64,000 nt of DNA, taken from positions 186,001 to 250,000 of the forward strand of contig NZ_MVDI01000003.1 of assembly GCF_002939305.1 (NCBI RefSeq), read 5' to 3'. This document shows positions 23,767 through 33,611 of this stretch, in pieces. Position 1 is the first letter of the stretch; each line of letters begins with the position of its first letter. The stretch is from Chroococcidiopsis sp. TS-821 (GTDB taxonomy: Bacteria; Cyanobacteriota; Cyanobacteriia; Cyanobacteriales; Chroococcidiopsidaceae). Both the position numbers and the translations under genes were made by a program. Under the pieces are notes generated by a model. That model searched no databases, was not told the DNA's origin, and saw only the letters and a list, made by a program, of their open reading frames with translations.

Positions 23767-23983
23767 AGATGAGGAAATTTACGTCGTGTTGGTTTGGGAT
23801 AGATTAAGACTATACGTCATTTATATATAGTGGTAAAGACGTTGAAATTTTTGCGGATTTGCGCTAGCAGTAGTGGGTTATTCTACTTTGCGTATAGATG
23901 AGTACGCAACTCAAAGCCGTTATCCATCAAGCTACAATCGTTGATGCAAGCGCGTTTTTCTCAACATTTTTGTGGAGGCAGTT

Positions 23984-24691
23984 ATGGTACGGTACGAGCC
24001 ATGGCAATGTTTGCCCACATCTGCTGAACTGCCTGATTCTGACGATACTCCGGTGGACAATGAACTGCAAAATCTGATTCCCAATCTTTTAGCAGCCGTC
24101 TTGGCGTTGGTCTGGACCGATCGCAGCGATTGGTTCTTTGGTGTTGATATGGGAATTTATTATGCTCCAGGAGAACCACCGATTGTTCCTGATGGATTTT
24201 TGAGTTTAGGCGTCGATCGCTTTGTGGGAGAAGAAGGGCGATTAAGCTATGTTTTATGGGAAGAAGATAATAAAGTGCCAATTTTAGCGTTAGAAGTCGT
24301 CTCTAAAACTTACAGTGGCGAGTACGAACAGAAAAAAGATGATTATGCTCGTTTGGGTATTTTGTACTACGTCATTTATGCCCCAGGTAGAGGCAGACAC
24401 CGTAAAAGAAAGGTATTGGAAGTATATCGCTTGGTTGATGAGCAGTACGTGCTACAAACGGATGAACCATGTTGGATGCCAGAAATTGGCTTAGGTATTG
24501 GACGTGAGGAAGGAACGTATCAAGGTTGGACGCGCGAATGGCTTTATTGGTACGATGAGGCAGGAAAGCGACTACCGACCCCAGAGGAAATAGCACAACA
24601 AGAAAGCGATCGCGCCACTTTAGCAGAACAACGCGCTGAACGTTTAGCCGCCAGACTACGAGATCTGGGCATAAATCCTGACGATCTTTAA
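23984..24691 (+). CDS. Uma2 family (DUF820) putative endonuclease
   Basis: A 235-residue protein with the PD-(D/E)XK-like core of the Uma2 family, very common in cyanobacteria and of unknown target. Key residues are Asp in IVPDGFLSLG, Glu in ILALEVVSKTY and Lys in EYEQKKDDYARLG, followed by YYVIYAP. The tail is a charged coiled coil (AEQRAERLAARLRDLGINPD). The ATG at 23984 is preceded by GGAGG; a GTG four codons earlier is less likely. Its stop overlaps the stop of the convergent surface-protein gene by a few bases. Confidence 0.9.
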   Translation: MVRYEPWQCLPTSAELPDSDDTPVDNELQNLIPNLLAAVLALVWTDRSDWFFGVDMGIYYAPGEPPIVPDGFLSLGVDRFVGEEGRLSYVLWEEDNKVPILALEVVSKTYSGEYEQKKDDYARLGILYYVIYAPGRGRHRKRKVLEVYRLVDEQYVLQTDEPCWMPEIGLGIGREEGTYQGWTREWLYWYDEAGKRLPTPEEIAQQESDRATLAEQRAERLAARLRDLGINPDDL

Positions 24692-27600
24692 TTAACCCTA
24701 ACGCGAAAGCGAATAAAGCCATAAGAATTCGGTGGGTTTCCTGGTGCTGTTGCGCGGGGAATTGTACCTAGATCGATAACGACAGCACCATTCACATTGT
24801 TCAGTACACGCCCGTTAACAGTGCTACCAACGCGGCAAGTTGATGGAAGTGTTTCTACAGAAGTATAAAATCGACCGCGATCGCCATCATTGACATTCGT
24901 TAAATTAGTGCTGGTCGCCCCTAAAGTCATCCTGATACCTTTGCCCGTCTCAAAACTATCCGCAATGAAAGTACTATTGGCAGGAATCAAATCGCAGATT
25001 CTTGAATTTAAAGCATCACCACCTGTAGACAAAAAGTAAATGGTATATTCGACTTCTTGTTGCGGTTGTACGCTACCTGTAATTGCACCTTGTAAATAAC
25101 CTGCTTGCCAATTGGGATGATTATCCTGGGAATCGCTAGGATCGTCTACAACAGTTGTAATTGCCTGAGCATTGATTGCTGTAATCCGCTTAACTAGTAA
25201 TAAGTTAGGATTATTTGAGATAGTAGTTGTCGTTGGATTAGTGTAATTAATACAGTCAAAATAAAGCGAATTTAAGCGATTTTGCGAAGCGCTAGTAGTT
25301 GTAGCCAAGGCACCGATTCTATATCTGAACGACGATATATTGGAGTATTCGGCAGTGACAATGTTTTGAGTCGCAATCAAACTAATTCCAGGGTGGTTTT
25401 GTGTGTTTGCAGCTGTAAATTGTACTAAAGGTGGAATAGAGCTAGCCGTTAGGTTGGTTGGATTTTCTAAGGTATATCGAGCCAAGTCACTCAATTGAAT
25501 ATATTCTCTAACGCTACTACCATCACCATCAATATCTACACCAGAAGCATGGAAGCTACTAATATTAACTGGTGTACTTGTGCCAGTGTTAACAAAAGTA
25601 ATTGTAAAATCAACACTCGAATCTACGGTATTTGCAGCAGTAGTAAGTTCTGGTTGAAAAGCGTCAGCTGAACCGCTAGCAGTGCCATCAATAGCATTTA
25701 GCCTTGCACCATTATTAAATCGATCTATTCTAACCAAAGCATCAATACTGGGAGCAACGTTAGCAAAGCGATAAACCGCACCTACTTGTAAAGCGGTTCC
25801 TGATACCAAATTTGGGTTTTGGAAAGAAAATAATGAAATATTAGAACCACGACAAACGCGGCTAGATAAATTAACTGTGACATCTTCAGCCGTACTCGAT
25901 GCTGAATTATAAGTTGCGGTTGCTGTACCTGCGGTTGTCGTACGAGTAGGATCGCTATAGGTTGTTGTTGCAGGGTTTTGGTAAGTGCCAGCAGTCACCG
26001 ATGCGGCAATATTTACCGTAAAAGTCAGCACAACACTACCACCACCAGGGATATTAAAAGTGCCAAAGCTTGGTGTTGCAGTACCCGCAGTCGGGTTAGT
26101 TGTAGTAGGACGAGTAGCACCACCATTTAGAGTAACGCTACCTACAGAGGCATAAGTAAAGCCCGATGGTAAGGGATCAGAAATAGAGACACCGTTTGCT
26201 GTGGCTCTACCAGCAGCATTAGCAACAGTAATTGTATAAGTTGCCGTAGTACCACTCGGCGTATTGGTGACTGTGGGTGTAGAGGTAGTTTTGGTAACAG
26301 TTAAACTGGGAATGCACTCCGCACCCGAACTTGCACCAGGAATTGTGCTAGAAGAAATCGTAGTACTTTGACCTGCTGCACCAGCAGTTGCACCGAAACT
26401 ATTGGTTGTGACTACTGTAGTACCATTCGTTCCACCAGATACATCAACCGTAGCCGCAATTATACTTGAACGGCCAACAAAACCACCGCCACCACCGCCA
26501 CCAGGACCGTGAGGAGATCCACCGCCAGTATTTGTCCCACCAGTTCCCCCTCTAGCATTGACACTGAGACTACCCGAACCAGCGTTTAATGCCGTTACCA
26601 GAACACTACCACCAGCACCACCGCCACCACTACCATCGTTAGTAACTGAGTTATTTGCCGCTGCCCCGTTTGCATTAATTGTGCTATTGCCACTTAAGCT
26701 GCCAATCCGCAGCATGACAATACCGCCTCCAGCCGCACCACTACTAGCGACTCCACCACTAGGAGTGCCAGTTGCATTGTTAGTTGTTCCCGCACCACCG
26801 CCACCACCGAGGACAACGCGATTAGCGGCATTATTAACAACTGCACCTCCAAGACCACCGACAGCTGCGCTACTACTCCACGCATTACCACCTCTACCAC
26901 CTACGCCACCGTTACTACCACCACCACCGCCAGAGTTTTGGTCATTAGCTGTTGGGTTACTATCTGTACCACCACCCCCGGCATTACCAGGTGCGCCACG
27001 AGCGGTACTACCATTTACGTATCCTTCCACAGTTGTATCAGTAACGCTAGTACCATTAAATACATAGCGGGGTGTTCCGGCGATGCCTTCGCCTTTAGCG
27101 CCGTGAAAGTTATTTGTTGCTAGGTTGCGGTAATCGGTACCAGTACCACCACTACCTCCTGTAAGCCCGCGACCACCGCCACCTCGAAAGCCTCTACCAC
27201 TAACATCTATCGTGCCACCGCCGAGGCTACCAGCAACATCAACTGCGACAATACCACCAGTCGTACCATTCCAAGCACTCGCGTTTACGTTGTTTAAGCT
27301 GCTGACGCTGGAGTATTGCGGTACGCGCACTACTTGAAAACGCCGCTGACCTTGGGTGCCAAAGTTAGCATTAGTATAAGAATTAATTAATCCGTTGTTT
27401 GTCCCGCGACCTTGAATATTTAGCGTACCGCCGCCAGTTCCTACCGAGTTTGTCGCCACAACATATTCATATAAACCAGAGTTGTTAATGTTGCTTACAC
27501 CGCTTCCAGTCGTACCATCGCCATAAGCAATAGTGTTATTCGAGTTAATCGCGGCGTCTTGCATTTGAATGACAAGTAGTAAATCACCCACGGCTATTGG

Positions 27601-27891
27601 GGTTGTCGCCCCGGTAGCAGTTCCTACGGTAATTGAAGTGGCACCAGCGCTAGCACTCGCAGTTCCAGGATAGTAGGTGTTAACTACACCAGTAGGTGTC
27701 GCTGGACCATCTTTTCCAGGCGTGGCGCAAAGTTGTGTCGTTTGTGCGGCTACTTTTGAATTTGGTGTCAGTAGTAGCAGTAAGCCTGGGGAACTAACAG
27801 TTGTCAATACTAGGAATACACTCATAGCTAGTCTGCGTAATCGCTTCATTCGGGGCATAAGTTGCGGATTTAGAGGGCAAATAACCTTCAT
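24688..27891 (-). CDS. large exported Gly-rich surface protein with DUF11-like domain
   Basis: A 1067-residue protein. A signal peptide spans about residues 15-50 (RLAMSVFLVLTTVSS ... AAQ). Residues 230-530 are a Gly-rich region with runs of four or five glycines, similar to low-complexity adhesin domains. Residues 545-690 match the DUF11 or conserved-repeat type (TVTKTTSTPTVTNTPSG, ISDPLPSGFTY, VVLTFTVNI). The last third is beta-rich and again DUF11-like (QQEVEYTIYFLSTG). It is the last gene of a five-gene unit, and its ATG overlaps the stop of the barrel gene (ATGA), implying coupled translation. It is probably exported and surface-exposed; function unknown. Confidence 0.8.
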   Translation of the reverse strand: MKVICPLNPQLMPRMKRLRRLAMSVFLVLTTVSSPGLLLLLTPNSKVAAQTTQLCATPGKDGPATPTGVVNTYYPGTASASAGATSITVGTATGATTPIAVGDLLLVIQMQDAAINSNNTIAYGDGTTGSGVSNINNSGLYEYVVATNSVGTGGGTLNIQGRGTNNGLINSYTNANFGTQGQRRFQVVRVPQYSSVSSLNNVNASAWNGTTGGIVAVDVAGSLGGGTIDVSGRGFRGGGGRGLTGGSGGTGTDYRNLATNNFHGAKGEGIAGTPRYVFNGTSVTDTTVEGYVNGSTARGAPGNAGGGGTDSNPTANDQNSGGGGGSNGGVGGRGGNAWSSSAAVGGLGGAVVNNAANRVVLGGGGGAGTTNNATGTPSGGVASSGAAGGGIVMLRIGSLSGNSTINANGAAANNSVTNDGSGGGGAGGSVLVTALNAGSGSLSVNARGGTGGTNTGGGSPHGPGGGGGGGFVGRSSIIAATVDVSGGTNGTTVVTTNSFGATAGAAGQSTTISSSTIPGASSGAECIPSLTVTKTTSTPTVTNTPSGTTATYTITVANAAGRATANGVSISDPLPSGFTYASVGSVTLNGGATRPTTTNPTAGTATPSFGTFNIPGGGSVVLTFTVNIAASVTAGTYQNPATTTYSDPTRTTTAGTATATYNSASSTAEDVTVNLSSRVCRGSNISLFSFQNPNLVSGTALQVGAVYRFANVAPSIDALVRIDRFNNGARLNAIDGTASGSADAFQPELTTAANTVDSSVDFTITFVNTGTSTPVNISSFHASGVDIDGDGSSVREYIQLSDLARYTLENPTNLTASSIPPLVQFTAANTQNHPGISLIATQNIVTAEYSNISSFRYRIGALATTTSASQNRLNSLYFDCINYTNPTTTTISNNPNLLLVKRITAINAQAITTVVDDPSDSQDNHPNWQAGYLQGAITGSVQPQQEVEYTIYFLSTGGDALNSRICDLIPANSTFIADSFETGKGIRMTLGATSTNLTNVNDGDRGRFYTSVETLPSTCRVGSTVNGRVLNNVNGAVVIDLGTIPRATAPGNPPNSYGFIRFRVRVN

Positions 27892-30800
27892 GGTGTGTTA
27901 TCTGGCGCTTGCGGGTGCTGGTTGTTACGGTGCGATTGTTTTAACTTATTACGAAGTTGCGAACTCACAACTTCAGGAGAAGTTTTAGGCGGCGCTGGTA
28001 CTGGTTTTTGCAATCCAAAACCATCAAATAATTCATTCAACTTAACTGTTAAACCTAAATATGCACCTCCAGAAGAACGCGAACCACTAAAATCTCTGTC
28101 ACTGACATCACCAAAGGCGTAACCTGCACTTAAACGTAAGTTGGGAGTCAGATAATAACCCGCCTCGACGACAAACCCAGTTTCACTAAAGCCTGTTGTG
28201 GGTTGATGAATCCACCGCGCCTCACCGACTAAATCAACGCTGTAGCTTAAACGGTAAGTAGCGCGTAGTTGTGCCAAATTGATCGTGCTTGTCCCAACCA
28301 AGTCTGTGGCAAGATACGAAGTACTATTGCGCAATGCATATTTACCGTAAAATTCCCATTGCCAATTCGGAGCGTAAAGTGCTTCTAAAGCAAAGGTATG
28401 CTCTTCATAGCCTGTGCCAGTGCCTAAAAGTAAAGTGTCAGGAATCGTTGCCGGATTTTTACGGTATTCGTAACGCAATAAGGCGTTGAATTTATCGCTA
28501 TAAGGGTCGCGATAAGCTAACCCAGCTTTGAAATTAACTGTATTTCCTAATCCGGCAAGTTGTTGATTAGAAAAATTGGCTTGTTGATAGCGTACTAAAG
28601 CTGTGAGGGCGGGAGATATTTTTCCGGTAACATTTGCTCCAATAACTGTGTTAGAACCACTAGGAGAAGTGCGATGTTCGTAGCGGGCATTAGCTTGAAA
28701 ATCGGAACTTGGATTATATTCAAGTCCAATACTGTAGCTGTTACCTGCACCAAATCCTAAAGAAGCGGCACTTTGCCCTGGGGCGAAGGGCTGTGCAAAT
28801 TGTAACCCTGCGGCGGTACGTCCGAAGAAATCGCCAAAAATGCGTTCGTAAGCTAAATTCAGTTTTAAACTTGGTGTAATGTCCCAACGATGCTTTAAAC
28901 CGATCGCACCTTGCCCAGAAAAGTCATTTAAGCCACCAAAAATAGAATAACGTCCAGTGAGTATCGTATTTTGACTAAATTTGTGTTCGCCAACAACTTC
29001 TACACTCGTAATCGAATTTCCGGCAAATTGCCCGCGCGTGTAAAATTGTTGCGCCAAACGCAGATTAACACCAGGTAGCAATCCCCAGTCTAAGCCAAGA
29101 ATTGTGCGATCGGGATAAACGGCATCAACTCGATCGGAGAAACTAAGTTCGTTTTGCGCGAGAAAAGTGAGATTATCAGTTAATGGCAAGGTGAGGCGCG
29201 ATCGCAATTGATTGGAAGTTCCACTCAATGCATTAGGTGCAATGCGATCTTCTCTTTGACGATGAATCCAATCAACGGTGACGTTAGCTTTACCGATGCG
29301 TTGTTCAACTCCTGCCAAAATGGTTGTAAGTGAGTTATCGACGCGACTTCCTGGTATTGGTTCAACTCGTGGCGTAAATAAATCTTCAAATGTTCTTAAA
29401 GGTTCAGGCGCTATGCCTTGATTGACTTCGCGATCGTATTGCAGTCTTAAATTTGTTTGTGGTGAAAGTTTACCAACAACTTGCGCGCCATACCGCGTTT
29501 GCCCAGGAACAAAACTAATTGTGGCATTATTCGCAAATCCAGTATCAGCAGTGCGAAAATAGGCACTTGCACGAATCCCTTGGGCAATTTCTGCGATCGC
29601 TTCTAAACGGTAAGCCGAACCACTAATAGCCCCCAAAAGTTCGGAATCGTTGTTTGAATGTGCATATTCAGCAATTAATCGTGTTTTTTCACCCAACGCA
29701 ATTGAAGCATCTGCACCGTATAATTCAAAGTCACGAACTCCTTGATTTTCTTGTAAATAAGTTGCTCCAATCCAACTTTCTTGATTGAGTTGCCGCGAGA
29801 TGTGATACTGTAAGCGACCACCGTAGATTGTGTTACGCCCGTTTTCTTGACTTTCGTATTGATAAGTTGCAATAATCCGTCGCACCAAAACCTGTCCGGT
29901 TTGATCGACATCGGTACGCAAAATCGGTTGGCGAAAGAAAAGAGTACCGCGATCGTAATCAATATCGTAGTCAATGCCGCGCGTCAATTGTTGGCGCGAA
30001 AGTACAGTACCAGGGCGATTTAATTCTTCTAATTCAATAAAAACATTCTCACTACCAGGGAAAAGTAACCGCCGCGATAGAAAGTAATAGCCACTCGTTC
30101 CATCTGGGGCGATCGCATCGCGTTGAAAACCTTGGACGTTATTGCCATAGAAACCCGTAATCTGCAAATTACCCCAGTTATAGTTCGCTTTAAAGCCATG
30201 CAGTTGGCGCGTTGTTGCCGAAAATTGCTGTGAAGTGCGGGCAAACTCTTGCGTATCAAAGTCACCCCACATGGCATAATCAGGTTCTGCATTGAGAATT
30301 TGGGGCGATCGCTCAAAGCGTAAATACAAACTATCTTGGGAAGGTGTTAGCGCTGTAACTTGAGAATTATCACCATAGGTAGGATACGCTTGTTCGCACG
30401 GTTGAGTATCGCGAAATAAACGATCGCGTCCGTTGCAATCTCGATTTAAAGTGCGATCGCTATTGTAGGCACCTGTAAATAACCATTCGCCAACTTTTCC
30501 TGTAGCAAAAGCCGCGCCGTAAATATCAAGTTTAGTTTTATTGTCATCCGGAGGTAAAAATTCGCGAAAACTTTGATAAAAATCGGTACCACCACGCCCT
30601 AAACGCACGTCAATGACGCCAGTTGCAATCGACGGTCGCAAATCGGTTTCAAATTGCAGTTGTGTAAAAGCTTCAATATCGGCGATCGCGGCGCGAATTG
30701 TCACAGTTTTTGCTTCTAAACCCGATCGCAGTGTGGTGCTAAATTGCCCTTGCTTAGCTTGTACTTGAAATCCTGGTGCCGTTGGGTTAACATCTTTTTC

Positions 30801-31355
30801 TACAAATTCACCAGCACTGGCGGCTAAAGTTACAACAGCATTTTGATTTGTCCGATTACCATTCGCATCAATTAGTTGTCCTTGAATTGTTGTGGTAGAA
30901 CGTCCATCAGCTGGAATGCGGGCAGCTTCTGTTTGCAGTGTGATTTTTTTGACTCCACCCCGCACTTGAACTTTGATTGTCGCAGGTGCCAACCCTGGCG
31001 TTGTAGGCACAGCAACGATCGCGTTCTCGCCTTGTTCTAGGGAAACGCCGTACCAAGTTTGTGTTATCAGTTTATTTGTTGTGTCAGTTTCCGTGCGCCC
31101 AATCAAAGAATCATCAACGGCAACACCGTTAACTTGTAGTTCGATTTGAGCATCGATTGGATAGGCGACAGTAATTGATGTTGAGGGCAGATCGATAACT
31201 TGATTCGAATTTGGTGCAATAATTTTAATCGTTGTCGTTGGTTGAGATGCCGCTTGTACTGGTACATCAGATGATACAGGTGTGGCAACTGCGATCGCGC
31301 CAGTGAGAAATTCAACGGTGCATATTAGTAAGAAGGCGCTGAATGTCTTAATCAT
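27888..31355 (-). CDS. outer-membrane beta-barrel protein with N-terminal Ig-like domain
   Basis: A 1155-residue protein from the ATG at 31355, which has GAGGAAGG just upstream; an earlier start at 31388 is less likely. Residues 1-28 form a signal peptide. Residues 40-130 are a beta domain (IIAPNSNQVIDLP), and 140-240 resemble a Big-1 or invasin Ig-like domain (RIPADGRSTTTIQGQLIDANGN). From about 245 to 1105 there are many alternating amphipathic strands with aromatic ends, ending GGAYLGLTVKL, then a Pro/Gln-rich tail. No TonB box or plug is obvious. The gene overlaps both neighbours, so it belongs with the DUF11 proteins, perhaps as their export or anchoring pore. Confidence 0.8.
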   Translation of the reverse strand: MIKTFSAFLLICTVEFLTGAIAVATPVSSDVPVQAASQPTTTIKIIAPNSNQVIDLPSTSITVAYPIDAQIELQVNGVAVDDSLIGRTETDTTNKLITQTWYGVSLEQGENAIVAVPTTPGLAPATIKVQVRGGVKKITLQTEAARIPADGRSTTTIQGQLIDANGNRTNQNAVVTLAASAGEFVEKDVNPTAPGFQVQAKQGQFSTTLRSGLEAKTVTIRAAIADIEAFTQLQFETDLRPSIATGVIDVRLGRGGTDFYQSFREFLPPDDNKTKLDIYGAAFATGKVGEWLFTGAYNSDRTLNRDCNGRDRLFRDTQPCEQAYPTYGDNSQVTALTPSQDSLYLRFERSPQILNAEPDYAMWGDFDTQEFARTSQQFSATTRQLHGFKANYNWGNLQITGFYGNNVQGFQRDAIAPDGTSGYYFLSRRLLFPGSENVFIELEELNRPGTVLSRQQLTRGIDYDIDYDRGTLFFRQPILRTDVDQTGQVLVRRIIATYQYESQENGRNTIYGGRLQYHISRQLNQESWIGATYLQENQGVRDFELYGADASIALGEKTRLIAEYAHSNNDSELLGAISGSAYRLEAIAEIAQGIRASAYFRTADTGFANNATISFVPGQTRYGAQVVGKLSPQTNLRLQYDREVNQGIAPEPLRTFEDLFTPRVEPIPGSRVDNSLTTILAGVEQRIGKANVTVDWIHRQREDRIAPNALSGTSNQLRSRLTLPLTDNLTFLAQNELSFSDRVDAVYPDRTILGLDWGLLPGVNLRLAQQFYTRGQFAGNSITSVEVVGEHKFSQNTILTGRYSIFGGLNDFSGQGAIGLKHRWDITPSLKLNLAYERIFGDFFGRTAAGLQFAQPFAPGQSAASLGFGAGNSYSIGLEYNPSSDFQANARYEHRTSPSGSNTVIGANVTGKISPALTALVRYQQANFSNQQLAGLGNTVNFKAGLAYRDPYSDKFNALLRYEYRKNPATIPDTLLLGTGTGYEEHTFALEALYAPNWQWEFYGKYALRNSTSYLATDLVGTSTINLAQLRATYRLSYSVDLVGEARWIHQPTTGFSETGFVVEAGYYLTPNLRLSAGYAFGDVSDRDFSGSRSSGGAYLGLTVKLNELFDGFGLQKPVPAPPKTSPEVVSSQLRNKLKQSHRNNQHPQAPDNTP

Positions 31356-32829
31356 GACTGCCTTCCTCTGCAAGCGGGATAACAGCAAAATTCATGCGTG
31401 CTAACCCTCCTGGGGCTAAACGTACCAAGCGCGATTGGCTGTTGCGTTCTTTAAATTTGCGATTCGGGGCAAGGCGATAACCTGGAACACTGGTGAAGTC
31501 TAAAACGCCTGTTCGATATCCAGGTAAAACATTTGCTACAGAAAATAACCCTTGTTTATCCGTAATAACGCGGTTGCCGTCATCGAGAAAAATGACAGCA
31601 TTAGGCACGCCTGGTTCATTCGGTTGTTGTTCGCCGTCAAAGTTTTTGTCAACAAAGACGCGCCCGATTAAGGTACCGCAGTCGGATAAAATGCCAGGTA
31701 GCAGGCGGAGTCGATGAATTGCCGGACCGTCTTTAACGCTGATATTGTTATCGGTGCGTTGGGCAGTGGCGATCGCCGAATTTTCACCTGTGCCGCGAAT
31801 TGCCGCCGGAGTCAGAACAGCCGCGTAGGCAACGTTGAGAATTCCTGCAGGTGGAAGGGTAATATTTAAGGCTTGAAAGGTAACTTGCGCATTCTTCTGA
31901 GTTGCATTGATTTGTACTGAATTGCCATTAAACTCTGCTTGTACTGAAGCCGGAACAAAGTTGAATCCTAAAGGCAAAGTATCGGCAATGACGACATTAT
32001 TTATCGAGGAACTTGCCAGGTTTTTGACCGAAAGACGGTAAATGACTGTATCGCCTGGGGTAGCTGTCGCGCGATCGCCTGTTTTGATAATTTGTAAATC
32101 TTGTGCTTGACAAATGTTAGTTTTTATATTTAAGGTTCCGAGAACTAACCCTACTCTCTCGGCATCGCGAATATTGATTGTGTTAACAAGGGTGGTGCGA
32201 TCGTCTGTAGAACTGAGCGGTTTACCATCTAAAGAGGTTGCTTGATAAACAACAACATCGCCTCGACGTTCTTGAATCGTAATTTTGACGCGGCGTTGGT
32301 TGTAAATTGTATTAGGCGGTGGATTGACAATCAGAACATAAGTTCTACCGATGTCTAGTTGCCCTCGGTTAGGGTCAAGCAGAAAATTATAATTGCCCTG
32401 TTCGCCGTTGGTTAGAAAAAATGGGTTACTATTTTCTATATTTGGCGCCAAACCTTTAGCGATTCCGTTACCTGGAATATCTGGTAATTCGGTACGCGTA
32501 AGCGAGACAAGGTTTCTGACTTCAGTTTTTGTCGGATCGTTAGGTTCTACTTCATACAAAGCAACGCTAAAACCCGTGTAGTCAGAGAGAATTTCTCCTG
32601 CGCAGCCTGTAACTTGCCCTAAGGGATCGATTAAGCCCGCAATATTTAGAGAGTTTTGTGTAGTAAATCCAGATATTGACTGCGTATCGTCAAAGTTGTA
32701 ACTATAAGCAGCTTGATTAATAATATTGAGCGAAGTTGTTTGTTGCGTTTGTGCGAAAACGGGTGCAGGTAAACTTACTCCTAACATTGCTGCGAGTAGT
32801 AAGTTATGTTGCCAACGCTGCGTATCCAT
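31348..32829 (-). CDS. exported DUF11 / SdrD-B-like domain protein
   Basis: A 493-residue protein from the ATG at 32829, giving a clean signal peptide (WQHNLLLAAMLGVSLPAPVFAQ); an ATG nine codons upstream is possible. The middle has a DUF11 domain (LQIIKTGDRATATPGDTVIYRL, IADTLPLGFNF). Residues 385-470 look like an SdrD-B or carboxypeptidase-regulatory domain (GRVFVDKNFDGEQQPNEPGVP, NVLPGYRTG) with an Asp-rich loop that may bind calcium. It is the third gene of the unit; its TAA lies inside the start of the barrel gene (8-base overlap). The likely location is periplasm or cell surface. Confidence 0.82.
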   Translation of the reverse strand: MDTQRWQHNLLLAAMLGVSLPAPVFAQTQQTTSLNIINQAAYSYNFDDTQSISGFTTQNSLNIAGLIDPLGQVTGCAGEILSDYTGFSVALYEVEPNDPTKTEVRNLVSLTRTELPDIPGNGIAKGLAPNIENSNPFFLTNGEQGNYNFLLDPNRGQLDIGRTYVLIVNPPPNTIYNQRRVKITIQERRGDVVVYQATSLDGKPLSSTDDRTTLVNTINIRDAERVGLVLGTLNIKTNICQAQDLQIIKTGDRATATPGDTVIYRLSVKNLASSSINNVVIADTLPLGFNFVPASVQAEFNGNSVQINATQKNAQVTFQALNITLPPAGILNVAYAAVLTPAAIRGTGENSAIATAQRTDNNISVKDGPAIHRLRLLPGILSDCGTLIGRVFVDKNFDGEQQPNEPGVPNAVIFLDDGNRVITDKQGLFSVANVLPGYRTGVLDFTSVPGYRLAPNRKFKERNSQSRLVRLAPGGLARMNFAVIPLAEEGSHD

Positions 32830-32931
32830 GACAAGGCTATTCCTACTGAAAGGCATGAGGAATCTGTACTGTCAGATGCGATATTTGCACCTGACAGCGA
32901 GGAGATAATGTTGAGTTATGTGGTTTAGCGA

Positions 32932-33486
32932 TTAACGCACTCGCACTTGGTAACTAGCATTCACGGTTGATTTAGCATTAATCGGGGTAGTATATTGCCA
33001 GCGAATATGCGTGTAACGTTCGGCTGGTGCGGGACGAGTTTCGACTTTACCGTCGGGTAACTTGACTTGAATGGTGGGATTTTCTACAAAAGTTTTGCCG
33101 TTGTCGATGCTGTAAGTCATTTTGGTACCGCTAGGCGCAGTCGCTGACTTGAGAACGTAAGTTGTTTGTTTTGGAATCGGCTGCGTGACGACAAAGTTTC
33201 TCACCGCGCGATCGCTAGTATTTTCGCTGGTAACGGTGTAGCGCAGTGTATCGCCTGGTTGGACGACAACATTACCTTTGAGTGTTTGCCAGGTAACTTG
33301 CGGTTTACCAGCAGCATCTTTCGTAACAACTTTCTTTGCAGCAGCCAAATTAAGTTGCATTTGGGCTTGTTGACGCTGTACAGTTTGAGCGATCGCGACT
33401 GTTTGTTGCATCGCCGGAAGTGCGACGAAAGGTAAGGCAGTTGTTAAGGCGATCGCCGCAAATTTTACAAAGGTTAAACTTTTCAT
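32932..33486 (-). CDS. small exported DUF11-like protein
   Basis: A 184-residue protein with signal peptide (KSLTFVKFAAIALTTALPF) and one DUF11-like beta domain: NVVVQPGDTLRYTVTSENTS, VTQPIPKQTTYVLKSATAPS, and RWQYTTPINAKSTVNASYQV at the end. The ATG at 33486 has AGGAG eight bases upstream; a TTG one codon earlier is less likely. It is the second gene of the five-gene unit, 102 bases before the next gene. It resembles a single-domain version of its larger neighbours. Confidence 0.85.
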   Translation of the reverse strand: MKSLTFVKFAAIALTTALPFVALPAMQQTVAIAQTVQRQQAQMQLNLAAAKKVVTKDAAGKPQVTWQTLKGNVVVQPGDTLRYTVTSENTSDRAVRNFVVTQPIPKQTTYVLKSATAPSGTKMTYSIDNGKTFVENPTIQVKLPDGKVETRPAPAERYTHIRWQYTTPINAKSTVNASYQVRVR

Positions 33487-33542
33487 CAAAAACTCCTAAC
33501 TTCTTACTGACAAGACTTACGCAGAGGAATCTGCGTTGAAGT

Positions 33543-33558
33543 CCCCCATGAATGGGGG
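33543..33558. repeat. CCCCCA...TGGGGG hairpin of a dispersed repeat
   Basis: CCCCCA (33543-33548) and TGGGGG (33553-33558) form a tight 6-base GC stem with a 4-base loop, followed by TTTAGGGGGC. This AAGTCCCCCATxxATGGGGG form is a frequent cyanobacterial intergenic repeat. It lies between the first two genes of the surface-protein unit and might reduce read-through from the first gene. Confidence 0.55.
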
Positions 33559-33611
33559 TTTAGGGGGCAGTAGCACGCTACAACTACTGCCGATTGCAGA
33601 CTTAAATCGAA

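Noticed and set aside
23767-23983. cobalamin riboswitch before nrdJ
   Set aside because: No B12-box-like sequence or matching stems were found in the gap.
26558-27067. 169-codon Pro/Ala-rich + strand ORF
   Set aside because: It is the reverse complement of the Gly-rich part of the surface protein; long stop-free antisense frames arise there from GGN-type codons. No start signal.
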